Source: Pascua guehoae (taxonomy: Eukaryota > Basidiomycota > Tremellomycetes > Trichosporonales > Trichosporonaceae). Taken from it: a DNA stretch of 64,000 nt. Location: contig BCJX01000001.1 of assembly GCA_001600415.1 (NCBI GenBank), positions 3,606,410-3,670,409 of the forward strand, in the 5' to 3' direction. A program made the translations under genes and the position numbers. This document shows, piece after piece, positions 34,876-45,847 of the stretch. The notes under the pieces are model-generated. The model saw only the letters and a program-made list of their open reading frames with translations. It ran no database searches and was not told the DNA's origin. How positions within the stretch are numbered: position 1 is the stretch's first letter; each line of letters opens with the position of its first letter.

Positions 34876-37506
34876 ATGGCATCGTTCGAGAATGTCCCAG
34901 GCGTCGATTTCAGCGCCGACACGAATACGCTAGCGGAATGGAAGGGTCGTGTCAATGCTCTGTTGGGCAGAGCGACGGCGGTTTGCAAGCCATGTAGGCC
35001 GATCCCAGAGGGTACAACCATACACGTGGTGTCGTACGAGTTCCTCCGGGCGTACTACGGTAAACATATGCAGCGCAACAGCATATGCTTGGATCCCAAG
35101 CCCGACGACCCCATGTTCGCCTTTTCATGGCTCGACAATATCATTCTCAACGACTTATCCCAGGAGTCGGACGACATATCGAAAGGAACCGCCGAAAACC
35201 ACCGCAAGCTACTCAAAGCAATCAGCACCCTCGGACGCGGTGCAGCGACTTCGAACCGTAGGCTGGCCGAGGGCGTGGCACCCCGGCACGCTTTCGAGGA
35301 TGGGACAGAGATGTTGGTATGTGTCTGAGGCGTTTGAGAACCGTACTGACTTGGAAAGCACCTAGAGCTTCTGGATTGCGCACCATTGGTCAGCGACGCG
35401 GGTGTCCGCATGAAGCAGAGGGCCTACATACGCGCTATAGGCTATTATCGGTTCGCCCAGGCGTTGAGGTCGAAATATCACAGGTGTCCAGTTAAGGTGC
35501 TGCTGTACTGGAACGACATTGACCTCATTGTCAAGGACATGCTGGACACGGACTTTGCTTTCAAAGACGTCGAGACTGTCTATGATCTGAAGGACGTATC
35601 GACACTTCCCTCGTTCGACGATCAAATGAGCATGAAGGACATTAAGCGCGCGAACTTTTCCTGGCCTCAGGGCCTGGGTCGAGACCTGCCAGAAACAGCC
35701 CAAGTTAGCTACGACACGGCCGTCACCGTCGACACCAATTTGTTCATTGCCGGCCCGAACAAACACATCTACGAGGATGCGGTGTGGCGCTACATCAAGT
35801 ACGGAGAGAAGTCACAGAGGAGCGACGCCCTCGTATTTTCTGACACTGTTCTTCGCGAGATGTTCGATCACTGCGACAAGACGCGACCGACAGCCACGCA
35901 AACAGTTCAATCATGTCGAGGATCGAGCCTACCCGGTGTCGCCCAAACGTCCCAACTTGGTTCTGTTACACCCCAACCGCTCGCTCTCAACCTCCCAGGT
36001 TTCAGCAAAACTCGGGACGCCCACGGCAACTTTGAGCAGCCCCTGCAAGGGACAGCGCACAAGGACGCCAACATTCGGGTCGAGCTCGTCCATTACCGCC
36101 AGCAGTCATCACGCGAGGTTCTGATGGCGACAACCGACAGCGGTATGGCCACGGCTCTCTGGCATCTCAACATACCGGCCCTCCATGTTCTCGACCCCGG
36201 GGCTCCCAAGGCCCAAATCGTTACAGAGTGGGATATCAAGCCACCAAAGGTCCGCGGCGTCACCAAGAGGGAACAAGTCGAGCACGATGCAGCCTTCCTC
36301 CTTCGTCTATACTCTGCCATCATTGCCGACTACCATGCCATGCGATCCGGCCAAGCATCCCCTCCTGCTCAACCGCCGTTGACCACTGGACAGGTCAGCG
36401 CCAACATCGCTGGCCAGCCATCAGGATCGTCATATGGTCCCCAGAGTCGAAGCCTCCTGTCAACCTCCGAACCTCAACCTCGCTCTGGACAGCCCTCACG
36501 ATACAATCAATACCCGACAGGCCTCCACAACAATCAACAGCAACCCCGCTCGGGGCAACCCTCGAGTCGCGGTCAATATCCCACGGGCTATCACGACAAC
36601 CAACCTCAACCCCGCTCAGGGCCGTCCTCGCGGCACGAACAGTACCCCGCCGGCTACCACAACGACCAGCCTCGATCCCGCTCTGCACACCCCTCGCCTC
36701 ACCCTCAACACCCGACAGGCTACCCCAGTGGACAAGGGCAGACGAACCATTCCGCCCATGGCCGCGGTAGGGGTTACCATGTGATGCAGGGCGAGGAACA
36801 CCACAATAGTGGGGCCGGATGCTGCTGCTGTTCCTGTTTAACTGGATGCGGCTCGTCGCTGCTGTGCTGCGCTGGAAACTCCCAGCGGCGTGGTTTCTGC
36901 TCTTGGCTCCGCAATATGTGCGGAACATTTTGGGGGTGTTCCTGGTGCACTCAGTGCTGCTCCTGCCAGAGCTGCGGTGGGTGCGGTGGGTGCGGCGGAT
37001 GTGGGGGATGTGGGGGCTGCGGCGGGTGTGGCGGATGTAGTGGCGGGTGTAGCGGGTGTGGTTCGTGTGGTGGATGTGGCGCGTGCGGAAGATGTGCGAG
37101 TTGTGGAGGATGCTGTGACGGACACGGGGACGACGACCACTCGGGCCATGCGGACTACGAACGCGGGCACCGAGGTGCTCGCGGTTGGCGCGAGCTCCCT
37201 GAGCCTGGCGGGGACGGTGGAGCGTACGCTGCAGAGCCGTCTGCCTACCCTCCCGCACCTCCCATGCAGGCCCAAGGCTATCAGCAGGCCCCACGTACTC
37301 AGACTTTACGAACACCGACGCCACGCACGCAGGCGCAAGTCTACCCGCAGGCGCCCCGTATGCAAGCCCAAGCCTACCCGCAGGATCCTCGTGCGCAGGC
37401 CCAAGGATATCCGCAGCCCTCACGTATGCCGGCCCAAGGTCGCCCACAACCGCCGCGCGTGCAGGCTCAGGGCTATAGTACAAGCGCGTACGGGCATTAT
37501 CGGTAA
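34876..37506 (+). CDS. Repeat-rich protein with Cys-Gly-Gly array, unknown function
   Basis: The protein is 862 aa from two exons (34876-35316, 35359-37506). Residues 1 to about 490 look globular: YYRFAQALRSKYHRCPVKVL, then VTVDTNLFIAGPNKHIYEDA, VFSDTVLREMFDHC and LMATTDSGMATALWHLNIPA. The order vaguely recalls SRR1-like or PIN-like domains, but no key residues settle this. Residues about 518-610 are four PRSGQPS..QYPTGYH repeats. A Cys cluster follows (CCCCSCLTGCG and CSWCTQCCSC, about 635-680), then a run of CGG triplets and CSG variants (about 686-725), a His/Asp-rich linker (DGHGDDDHSGHADY), and a Gln/Pro tail of QAQ.YPQ.PR repeats. Cys this dense suggests metal binding or palmitoylation. 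No signal peptide or clear membrane helix was seen. The coding call is sure; the function is unknown. Confidence 0.85.
36475..36745 (+). repeat. Four imperfect 66-69 nt coding repeats
   Basis: Each unit encodes QPRSGQPS followed by a basic or polar stretch, then QYPTGYHNNQ or a variant. The DNA differs between units enough to show that the array is not recent. Confidence 0.85.
36973..37095 (+). repeat. TGY-GGN-GGN codon array encoding (CGG)n
   Basis: A 9-nt coding period repeats about nine times, then grades into CSG, CGS and CGA units. Third codon positions vary freely (TGC/TGT, GGT/GGC/GGA/GGG), so the amino-acid pattern appears to be maintained while the DNA has diverged. Confidence 0.85.
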
Positions 37507-38833
37507 CTGGAGCTTGGCACGTCTGCAGAGGTGGGGAGACGCCACGTGGCTTTCACAACATGTAGGACGCACAGCACGGAAAGTGTTACACATGTCAAAG
37601 CAGGACGAGGGCACAGTTGTGTCCTGTACATCAATAGTCTTCACCACACAGTTGCATTGTCCTCATTCCTTCCACATAGCATTCCCAGCATGTGGACTAG
37701 TCTCTACTTGCCCACTTGGGCGTCTGGTCACTTCTCCTTTAATGTTGTCGTTGCCCATTCATGCGCCTTTCCCATATTGCCATGTTCGTCTCAACCCGGC
37801 CGCCCCTTGTCTAGGCTGTATTCACCTCGACCCCCCAGTTTATCTCCATGACTGGGGACTATGGTAAGAAGCAAAATGGACGGCTTCGTCCTTCGTCCGT
37901 TCTACCATCAGGTTGTTACCAATCCATGTTTGGTACGTCTTGCAAACGCATGATCGATAAACGCCACCGTGGCAGTATCCTTGTGGAAAGCAGCGAATTC
38001 TATCCTTGTGAAACAGCTGTCCCCTATTCGCAGTTTCAGACGTGCAGATAAAAAAAAAACACGCCAATGTCCCTTTCGTCCTGCCGCGACCTAGACCGCG
38101 ACTCATGAATCACCGGGGTGGATTACCAGGGGCGCACAGCAGACAGTTGCGGAGAGCGGTCCGGATTTACAGTGACAGGTTACTCCTCTCCGAGTCATCC
38201 TCGGTCCGCGTCGTGCTAAACTCAAACCCAATCTTGCCCGGCTTCGCTTGCATCTATTGTGTAAACCTACCCGCACCCAGATGGGAGCACCCAGATGGGG
38301 CATCGGGGGGATACATGTTGGCGTGTTCTCCAACCACCAATGATCGCACGTAATGAATGTTCCTGACGCGTAAGATGACGCGTACGACGCAATCTGCCGG
38401 CACGTCCTGGTCACATCCGCCCGTTGCGTTGAGACTGCATGTTCTTGGCAAAGTCTGTTTTGACCTTTGATGTCGAGTGTTCTCCGAGCTGTCTAGTCTT
38501 GGCTGTCGTGTTGGACGTGTAATGTGGTCAGTGCCTGCCTGGGTCCGTGGTCGCCTGACCTTTTCGGCGGGGTGAGGTGCCCGTCCTGGTGAGCTAAGCA
38601 CCACCAAGTGGTGAACGACCTCTGTGTCCATCCTGCCCACACAACAGAAGGGGACATAAAAGCTGGTCTGAAGCAAGGGCGGGTCTTCAGCACCCTCGCA
38701 AAGTTCACACACCGTACGTCGCCCTCACTGAACTAGCTGACACCACAGCCAGCTCCGATCTCCACAGCCCAGCTGCCCCCATTTCTCACCCACTCCACCC
38801 GCCCACATTTCAACACATACAACCCCCCCTACA
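37507..38833. other. 1.3 kb intergenic stretch
   Basis: No convincing gene was seen. It includes an A run near 38051-38059 and, close to the right end, the promoter and C-rich leader of the secreted-protein gene. Confidence 0.5.
38655..38662 (+). promoter_or_regulatory. TATA-like CATAAAAG
   Basis: An A/T-rich TATA-like box lies about 175 bases before the ATG at 38834. It is weak but suitably placed for the secreted-protein gene. Confidence 0.35.
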
Positions 38834-39199
38834 ATGAAGCTCAGCACCATCGTCCTCGCCGCCGCCGCCCTCATGGGCGCCACCACCAACGCCCAATCCC
38901 AACCCCCCGGGGTCGCAGGCACAATGACAAAGGACGTGTTCTGCCCCGACCGCTTCCCCCGCCCCAACTGGCCCCCCAACTCGTTCACCCTCAAGGAGGG
39001 CGAGGCCGTCCGCGTGCTCTGCAGGCAGCGCGGCACGCCCGGTGGTTACTTTGTCTACGACCCGCCGCTTGTTCAGCTCAAGTTTTGCTTTGTCCCCGGT
39101 GCCGCTGTAAAGTTCCCCGACAACGTTAGGGTGGCCATTCCCGTGTGTCCGATCGACCCCCTGCGGACCTATGCGGGTGATGCCGCCGAGGGTGCGTAG
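38834..39199 (+). CDS. Small secreted cysteine-containing protein
   Basis: The protein is 121 aa, intronless as called. MKLSTIVLAAAALMGATTNA is a textbook signal peptide, probably cut after NAQ or TNA. The mature part has four Cys (VFCP, VLCR, KFCF, PVCP), which could make two disulfides, and alternating hydrophobic strands suggesting a small beta protein. I recognise no family. An alternative model uses a GTGCGT donor at about 39187 and the CAG acceptor at about 39297, and extends the frame to a stop at 39506. That would add about 68 residues with three more Cys (HLACNTSC, VTCVLP). Similar GTGCGT donors are used by other genes here, but the branch point is poor, so the short model is kept. 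Confidence 0.7.
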   Translation: MKLSTIVLAAAALMGATTNAQSQPPGVAGTMTKDVFCPDRFPRPNWPPNSFTLKEGEAVRVLCRQRGTPGGYFVYDPPLVQLKFCFVPGAAVKFPDNVRVAIPVCPIDPLRTYAGDAAEGA

Positions 39200-40031
39200 G
39201 GGGGTGATGTGTGGAGCTGGCAGGGCTGAGGGGGTACGGCGCGACACGGAGCGGACCAGAGTGGGGCTGGAGAAAGTTATAACTGTGATTGCAGACGATG
39301 TAAAGCTCGAGTTGTTTCCGAAACGATCCCCAATGTCCAGTCCAATCCGCAATAACCTCCCACAAAATGCCTCCTCTATGAGAGGGCAGAGTGGCGGGTG
39401 GGGCCACATCACCGTCGAGCCCACACGAGTTCACCTCGCATGCAACACGAGTTGTATGCTGGGAGAGAGGGTCGTTCCGTCAGTTGTTACTTGCGTGCTG
39501 CCATAACAGAGCTTCCGTCCCCGGCCCAGTGGAGCACAACCCTGTTCCCGATAGGGTGTATTCTCAATGATCACAACAAGGTTGAAACTTCAACTCTGCG
39601 TTTGGGCCGCGGTATGTCAGCTTGGGGATGTCGCGTGACGCGTCACACTGTTGCCTCGTCCAGCGGCATTCACCCTTATCAGCTTCACGCGTGCACTTGC
39701 ACATGCACCCTGCGTTCGCCTTCGCTCATCCAATACTTGGGGTTGTAGTAGTAGTACTAGTGGAGTAGAGTGCGTTTGATGATTGGTAAAACGGTAATGA
39801 ATAGTGGTTTTGTCTTGCACCGTACCGGCGCGGGTGATGAGGTCTATGTCTTGAGAGCTCACCAGGCGCGTTAACAGTGACAAATCTTGCCTCACAGACT
39901 GACCCAGCTCCCTGACGGAGATTCTACTTCGGACGCGATACATCTGCCTCTTAACATACAATAGTAGCCAGTCGGTGCTCTACATCTTGGAATACTATAT
40001 GGCTCGCCGTCGTCAACCAACGGCTGCTGGC
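39200..40031. other. Convergent gap, possibly with extra exon of the secreted protein
   Basis: The left 300 bases contain the open frame that may be a second exon of the secreted-protein gene (39298-39506). The rest shows nothing recognisable. Confidence 0.45.
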
Positions 40032-40856
40032 CTACTCCCTCGCCACCTGGCCCGCTTCGGCGCGCTCGTGCTCTACACTGGTCAGTGTCTCGTGTCTCAC
40101 AACTGTCATATGGCTTACGTTGAGCCTCGTGAAGAGCGGCACGGAATGTGTTGGTCAGGTCGGCATCGCAACCTTTGCCAATGCCGTGCGTGTCGCACAT
40201 TTTGCACAGTGCCCATTGGTATGCGGGCGGGATGACACTCCAGCTCGCGATGCCGAAATCAGATGGGCCCATGGTGTAGCGGTGTGCTTTCCACATAAAC
40301 CAGTGGGGGATGCCGTTTGCATACCGATTGGCGAGCACAATAGCTTGGTTGCACAAGTGGCTGTCATCTGCGATCGCGCCCGAAGTGAAAGCGAACGTGG
40401 GGGTCGCAAAGCCTTGGTGCATGTTGAGGGACACGTCCAACAGCAACGCCTGCTTTGCCGCCTGACAGTCGTATTTGAGCAAAAAATTGAGGAGCTGGAC
40501 GTGGTTTCGAAGAAGAGTGTTGGGGCATTCATGCGACAGCTCAAAACTGAGTGCTTTGATACCGTCGACGATGAGGTCAAGGAAGCCGTAGAGCACGTTA
40601 CTGCACTCGAAGTCGCTTGTGAAACGGACGCATTTCTCGTTATCACCCCCGACGGCGATCATGTCGCGAAACACAGTACTGCAAGAGGTAAGTCGAAATG
40701 TAAGGTACAGCTACCCATGACTCACCTGCTGCTCTGGAGGTGGTACGTTGCGACGCGGAACCGGACATTGTCGGATGAGATGAGCTCAAAGTCGCCCTCG
40801 GTCCAATCGGGCGCGTCGGTGATAGCGGGCGGTTCGTCATGCGGTAGTGCTTGCAT
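40032..40856 (-). CDS. BTB/POZ domain protein
   Basis: The protein is 243 aa from three exons (40856-40726, 40678-40119, 40072-40032). The BTB core reads GDFELISSDNVRFRVATYHL, then STVFRDMIAVGGD across the first junction, FTSDFECSNVLYGFLDLI and NFLLKYDCQAAKQALLLD. BTB domains dimerise and often bridge substrates to Cul3 ubiquitin ligases or act in transcription. No Kelch, MATH or zinc-finger partner domain is present, so its partner is unknown. The C-terminal half (NQAIVLANRYANGIPHW, ALCKMCDTHGIGKGCDADLT) looks like the BACK-less form I associate with Tremellomycete BTB families. The last exon is short (41 nt) and ends in a charged tail. Confidence 0.88.
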
Positions 40857-41488
40857 GGTAGATGGTGGACGGGTCCGGGACGACTTGGAGAGAGAGGTAA
40901 CGGCGTGGGCTGGGGATGGTTGACGGGAGTGGTGTTGCGCGGATCGCAAGGGACAGTAGGAGGGGTGAGAAATCAGAGAGTGGATAAAAGAACGGTTGGG
41001 AGGAAGGTGAGAAGTGTATACGTGTAGAGGAAGGAGCAAGCGAAGGAAGCAAGGCAGAGGAGGGGTGCAGGTCAACAAAGAGCGGCGAGCAAGGCATGGC
41101 GGCCATGCGTGTGCACGGTAGTGTTGGTTGGCCCGAGCTCGAACGAGCTGTGCGCTCACTCGCTTCGCTCGCATAGGCCATCTCGGTAGGCTGTATTCAA
41201 CATGCATCGCTCTATCACCCCATTCCTCGCTCGACACGTAGTGGTAATGTGATGATTCTGGCGCCAAGCGTCAGCCCACCTGTTATGTGGTGTGTTTGTG
41301 ACATGTCCAGAGCGGCTCAACGCCGGACAGTGAGAATGTCACACCTTGAGTACATACACTATGCGGTGATATGCGCACTTCGTGCTGGTTCCTGTACCTC
41401 AAGAGGGATTTCTGGCATCCCTCTCCTCAAGTCACTCTCCACCTTCCATGGCCCGAGGCTGAACGTTCGGGATGCAAAGGAGAAGAGA
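40857..41488. other. Leader of BTB gene and tRNA-relic flank
   Basis: The sequence just upstream of the BTB start is purine-rich on the plus strand, that is pyrimidine-rich on the coding strand, as in other leaders here. No gene was seen. Confidence 0.5.
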
Positions 41489-41565
41489 TGGACGGGTTAG
41501 GAATCGGACCAAAGACCTCGAAGAACCTTGCTAATGACGCGTTCTACCAACTGAGCTACACGCGG
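41489..41565 (-). pseudogene. Degenerate tRNA, closest to tRNA-Ala (AGC)
   Basis: The minus strand keeps box A (GTAGCTCAGTTGGTAGAA), an anticodon-loop-like TTAGCAA and a T-arm-like GGTCCGATTCC. The acceptor strands (CCGCGTG and CCCGTCC) do not pair at their ends, the anticodon stem is broken and the T loop has C in place of the usual second T. The length is 77 nt with no proper intron. It looks like a tRNA relic rather than a working gene. The assignment to Ala rests only on TTAGCAA and the partial acceptor match. Confidence 0.45.
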
Positions 41566-41797
41566 AGTCCGCCTTGTTTGCTGCTCGCCGGGGCTGTCGT
41601 TGAGGAAACTTGCAACAGTTCAAAAGTGGTCTCTTTGTCCTAGCCCGGCCCATAACACCATGATACGCAGGAGTTCTGTCAATAGCACACATTAGGGGAG
41701 AGTCTGCCGCGCATGGACTGCATGAGGGCTGACTGCAAACGGTGCATGAATGAGACACGAGATTCAATGAGAGATATCAACTTAGTTTAACCGGCGA

Positions 41798-44087
41798 TCA
41801 AACCTTCCCGCTGGCCTGGGAACCATGCCAGTCCTCCGAGTCGACGCCCTGAAGCCCCGGCAGTCCCTTATCTCCCCGCTGGCGACTCTCGTCGGCAAAG
41901 TTATCCGGGGGTGTGTTAAGGTGGCGGAAGTAGGTCGGGAGTGCGATGGCGGCCAGGAGCGAGGCGGCTGCGAGAGCGACCCACGGCCAGACGAGGTTTG
42001 GGTCCTTGATGACGTCGGCGAGCGCGAGGGAGATTGCCGACGAGATGGCGGTGGAGAAGAGGAAGAGGGCAAACACGAGACCCTTCATGCGAGCCGGGGA
42101 GAACATGTATGCGACCTCGTAGCTGGTAACGTTGACGAAGAGCTCGCCAATGGCGGGGATGACGACGATGGGCATCTGGAGCCACAAGCTGACTGTCGAG
42201 ACCTCGTCGCATTCCGAGGCAAACCTGCCGCAGGGCGAGGTCGTGTATACCCTGTCTTGGACGACGGCGGCAATGATGCAGCCCGTCATGCCGAGAAGGA
42301 AACCGATGCTCATCCGTGTCATGGGCTTGATGGGGCGGCCGAGGCGCTGGAAGAAGGGGTAAAGACCGTACGTGAGGATTGGGGAGAAGATAATAACTGG
42401 AGCGTGTTAGAGGCAAAAGGGGGTGAACCCCGAGAAGTTTGAGGACTCGGAGTAGCATGTGTACTTACTTGCAAGAGGATTGAAGCGGTTCAAAAGATCG
42501 TTGGGGACGTTATTCAGCACCATGGCATTGGACATTGCGCCCAGCTGGTTGCCAATACCCCCATCCGCGAGGTTGAAGATGGGCACGAGGGAGAAGACGG
42601 CACACGCCTTGACCGACTGGCGAATCTCGTCCACAAACTGGTCGTCCCAGAATACACGGGCGGGGTCTGCATTCTGGTTTTTGGCAATGTACGACGGCTT
42701 GGCCTTGTTCCAAAACTCGTCCCCGCCGCCGGTCAAGATGGCCCTCCACCCGCCATTCTTGAGGAGGACCTTGAAGACCTGGACTGTCTCGACGACCACT
42801 GAGCCCTGTGGTGGTGCCTTGTAGAGGCGTGGAGACGCCCAGAGGAGTACTGCCGGGACGATAAAGTAGATTACACCGGGGAGGAAGAAGGCGAGCCAGA
42901 AGCCGACAAAGCGCGAGGCGTAGGTTGTCGCAATTGCCTGAGTTGTTAGTATCTATTTCTGAAAATAGTTGTGGGGTGGTGGTGATATCACCCCAGTCGC
43001 CTGGGAAAGCTCTACACTCGCCTCCCTTTCCCCATCACTCACAAAGAAACCACCGACGTTGATGCAAAAGTAGAAAATAACCAGCCAACGGGACAGGGTA
43101 ACCTCTGGATCGACAATGACGCGCTCACCCGACTTGAGTACCTTGAGAGTGGGTCGTTTGACCGGCGACTGATCGCAGAGAAGCGGAGCAAGGGAAGGTT
43201 TGATAAACCCAGCGGCTCCCGCGAGGATGAGGATGGAGATGATGAGCGCCGCGAGGCTGCCGTCGGGATGTGCGATGACGCTCGGAATGGCGGGGATGAT
43301 GAGGAGAATGTGTGCCACGCCGCCTACCAGCGTACCGACCCAGATGGTCTTGAAACGACCCCACTTTGTGTCGGCGACAATCGCGCCAAAGATCGGTACG
43401 ACATAGGCCAAGAATGTAAACGTCGTCGTGACGGCGTTGGAGGCGGTGAGGCCCAGACCAAGCGCGCCTGGTTTCTGGTTTACGCCCTTTGGGCCTCGGA
43501 CTACTGCGCCTGTCCCGGAACCGCCGGCGGGGCGAGGGTTGTTGACAAAGTTGAAGAATACTGCGCTGCAGCCATAGTACGAGGCGCGTTCCGCGAACTG
43601 GGGGCATAAGCTTGCGTGGTCTTTGCGAGGTTCACCAGCCAGCATAATCCCCAAGCCACGCGGCTTGAACCCCCATGGCTGCACCAACTTGAACTCGTCC
43701 TCCCAGCACACACTCCAAGCACAGTACAACCTTGTAGTATTTTGGCACTCACCTCGACGATACACATAGCGATGGCAAGAAAACTGCAGAGGTTAATAAT
43801 CGGCTATTTCGCCCCTTCACGCCCCCCAACGCCCAGTGCCACACCGCCGTCTAGCAGAACCCCGAAGTACCACCCAACACACCGCCACACAGACTCAAGA
43901 CTCACGGCATGGGCGCAGCGACCTTGCGAAGCGTCGCCAAATCCTCCTCGGTAGGAACCGTGTCGGGATCATCATGAGGGGCTTGGACGAGCACCTCTGG
44001 CGCCTCCAAGTCTGGGTCGTACTGCTTCTTCTCGTCGCGGGCCATCGTGAGCGGCGTGCTGTAAGTTTGTGTGAGAACCTCTGCCAT
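41798..44087 (-). CDS. PTR2: POT-family proton/oligopeptide transporter
   Basis: This is a plasma-membrane di/tripeptide importer of about 600 aa. Five exons are read on the minus strand. A 31-nt micro-exon near 43771-43801 encodes PFLAIAMCIVE across its borders and joins the cytosolic N-terminus to TM1 and the motif FAERASYYG. Other marks are KWGRFKTIWVGTLVGG, FIKPSLAPLLCDQ, the FYxxINxGG motif as FYFCINVGGFF, and the final helices NVTSYEVAYMFSPARMKGLV. About 12 hydrophobic segments can be counted. ATG 44087 is used; an in-frame ATG at 44045 is equally possible. The C-terminus is short and acidic (SEDWHGSQASGKV). The family call is very firm. Confidence 0.94.
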
Positions 44088-45010
44088 CTGCGCTTTTAAC
44101 CCATTTCTTCTGATCGTCTTCGCGTAGCCTCCCCAGTAATTCTAAACACTACATGCCTGCATGCATGCGCACCAGCTTGGCGACACCCGATATGGACCAC
44201 TGATGGGCACATCATTTTCGCTCATGCACCAAGTGGGATCACTCGGATCCAGGCACAATCACGTCTTCCGCTAGTGTCGGTCCACGCGGTATGGTTCAAA
44301 CTGGGCAGTTGCATCGTTGGGCTCACCATCAGTCGGCATGCACGGGATCATGGCCAGGAGACAAGACTACCAAGCCAAGAGGATCAAAAAATGGCACAGT
44401 GGAGGGGGAGCACATGGGTGCAATGTCTTGGCAGCATCCATAGCGTCAGTTGGGCCGGAAATGGCGCGCGTTAGGCTTGGTTGTTATCTTTTAGTCAACA
44501 CCCGGCGCGTAAGGAATGTCCAACGCTCACGCGCTCTCCGACGGGTGGAGGCCGAGACGATCCGAGGCGGCGGCATGCAAGGCCCTTTCTGCCAGCATGC
44601 GACCAATGAGGGTTCAGTCAAGTCAAGTCGGCGGCTCAACTGGAGAGAGGCTTGTGATTGCCTTGTGAGGCAAGCTGCACGCCGGTGGAGTTGTTGACAC
44701 ATTTGCCTGTGCGACGAGTTTGCTGCTTGCACTCGGTATCTGCTTCGGCGAGCAATTCATTCCGCGACTCCCGCATAGGTGACGCGACGTGTGCACCAAG
44801 CGCGAGGAAGCGGAAATGGCCGACAAAGAAATGCCAAGAGGACATATTCTGGCGTGATATGAGGGACGATACTGTTCCGAGAATCATCCGTGTGCATGCT
44901 ACCCGCATCATGCTGCCTTCGACACTGTGCATATAGTCTACAGGAGGTGGGGGATCGCCGACCTTGACACAGGACAGGACATGGAGCGCGGCCAGCAGTT
45001 GCAGGACGCC
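44088..45010. other. Promoter of the peptide transporter and 3' flank of the acidic gene
   Basis: No gene was seen. The right end (44923-44981) is repeated at 45848-45903 and marks the left edge of the tandem duplication. Confidence 0.55.
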
Positions 45011-45035
45011 CTACGCCTCCGACTGTGCGTCCTCA

Positions 45036-45067
<32 letters not shown>

Positions 45068-45456
45068 CTCATCATCAACGTCGTCGTCAATGACTTGAGC
45101 ACGGCGCATAATCTGCCGAGTCAGAAAGCAGCCGACCTCGTCCTGCTCACCTCCATCAACCTGGTCACCGCCTCGAAAGCCCTTTCCCACGTCTCGCGCA
45201 TGTCGCGGCGTTCGTTGTACTCTTCTTCGTCGTCGTATTCGTCTTCGGGCTCGGCGGGCTTGGACTTGAGCACCCACGCATATATGTCAAGGATGCTCTG
45301 GCGTCAGTGCTGGGCAGCTTTGTCCTCCGATTCTTTCGTTACTGGGGTGCTTACGTTGACCATCTTCAGGTACACGCTACGCGTCACGATCATGGACGGC
45401 TCGTCGATGGCGTCGGGGGTCACGGGACACGGAGCGTGGGTACACTTGAGGCACAT
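45011..45456 (-). CDS. Small acidic CxxC protein, tandem copy B
   Basis: The protein is 116 aa from three exons (45456-45355, 45297-45151, 45112-45011), both introns phase 0. It starts MCLKCTHAPCPVTPDAIDEP, then MIVTRSVYLKMVN, SILDIYAWVLKSKPAEP, DEYDDEEEYNERRD and IMRRAQVIDDDVDDED, ending in a run of Asp. The N-terminal CxxC plus a nearby Cys could bind zinc, but no known zinc fold is recognised. There is no signal peptide or membrane segment. It is paralogous to the gene at 45934-46584, with the same first exon length (34 codons) and homologous introns, but it lacks that gene's middle exon. Family and function are unknown; a nuclear or histone-binding role is a guess from the acidic tail only. 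Confidence 0.8.
45038..45067. repeat. GTC (coding strand GAC) trinucleotide run
   Basis: Ten tandem GTC triplets on the plus strand encode a pure Asp run at the C-terminus of the 116-aa protein. This is a likely site of length variation. Confidence 0.9.
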
Positions 45457-45847
45457 TGTGTTTTCTTATCGTCAGTCCGCTTGTGTAGCGGAGAGCGCAA
45501 TCCAAGTAACTCACAAGCGATGATGGATGGGGCGGGTGGCTTGACGTGGGCGTTTGGTTGAGAGTTGTGATGGTGGTGGCTGGTATCTCTGATGGGAGAG
45601 GATTGGTACGAGATCAGGTGAGAGGAAAGAAGGAGCGTTGGGAGAAGAGGAAAAGACAAGGTATTGAGAGGAAACGAGAGAGGAAGGGGGGAAGGAAGGA
45701 ATGGGGGAAGGAAGGAAGGGGATGAATGGGAGAAGGAGGGAAGGGGAGGAAGACTGGGCGAGCGGGAGACCACAGGTCGATGGGGGATAAGGTATGGTCT
45801 GAGAGAAGACGAAAGATGGATGATGGCACTGATGTTGTTTCTCGTCA

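Larger units (their letters stand above)
44923..45847. repeat. Tandem duplication unit 1 (copy B)
   Basis: This unit begins with ACTGTGCATATAGTCTACAG and ends before the matching sequence at 45848. It contains the 116-aa acidic gene. Its right part carries a GA-rich expansion (about 45670-45745) that is absent from unit 2. Confidence 0.8.

Noticed and set aside
35725..36230. PIN nuclease domain in the Cys-Gly-Gly protein
   Set aside because: DTNLFI and TTDSG resemble PIN motifs, but the acidic residues expected between them and the usual spacing are not evident, so the family is left open.
45660..45750. Transposon end or gene in the GA-rich tract between the acidic genes
   Set aside because: It is a simple GGAAGGAAGG expansion without terminal repeats or coding capacity.
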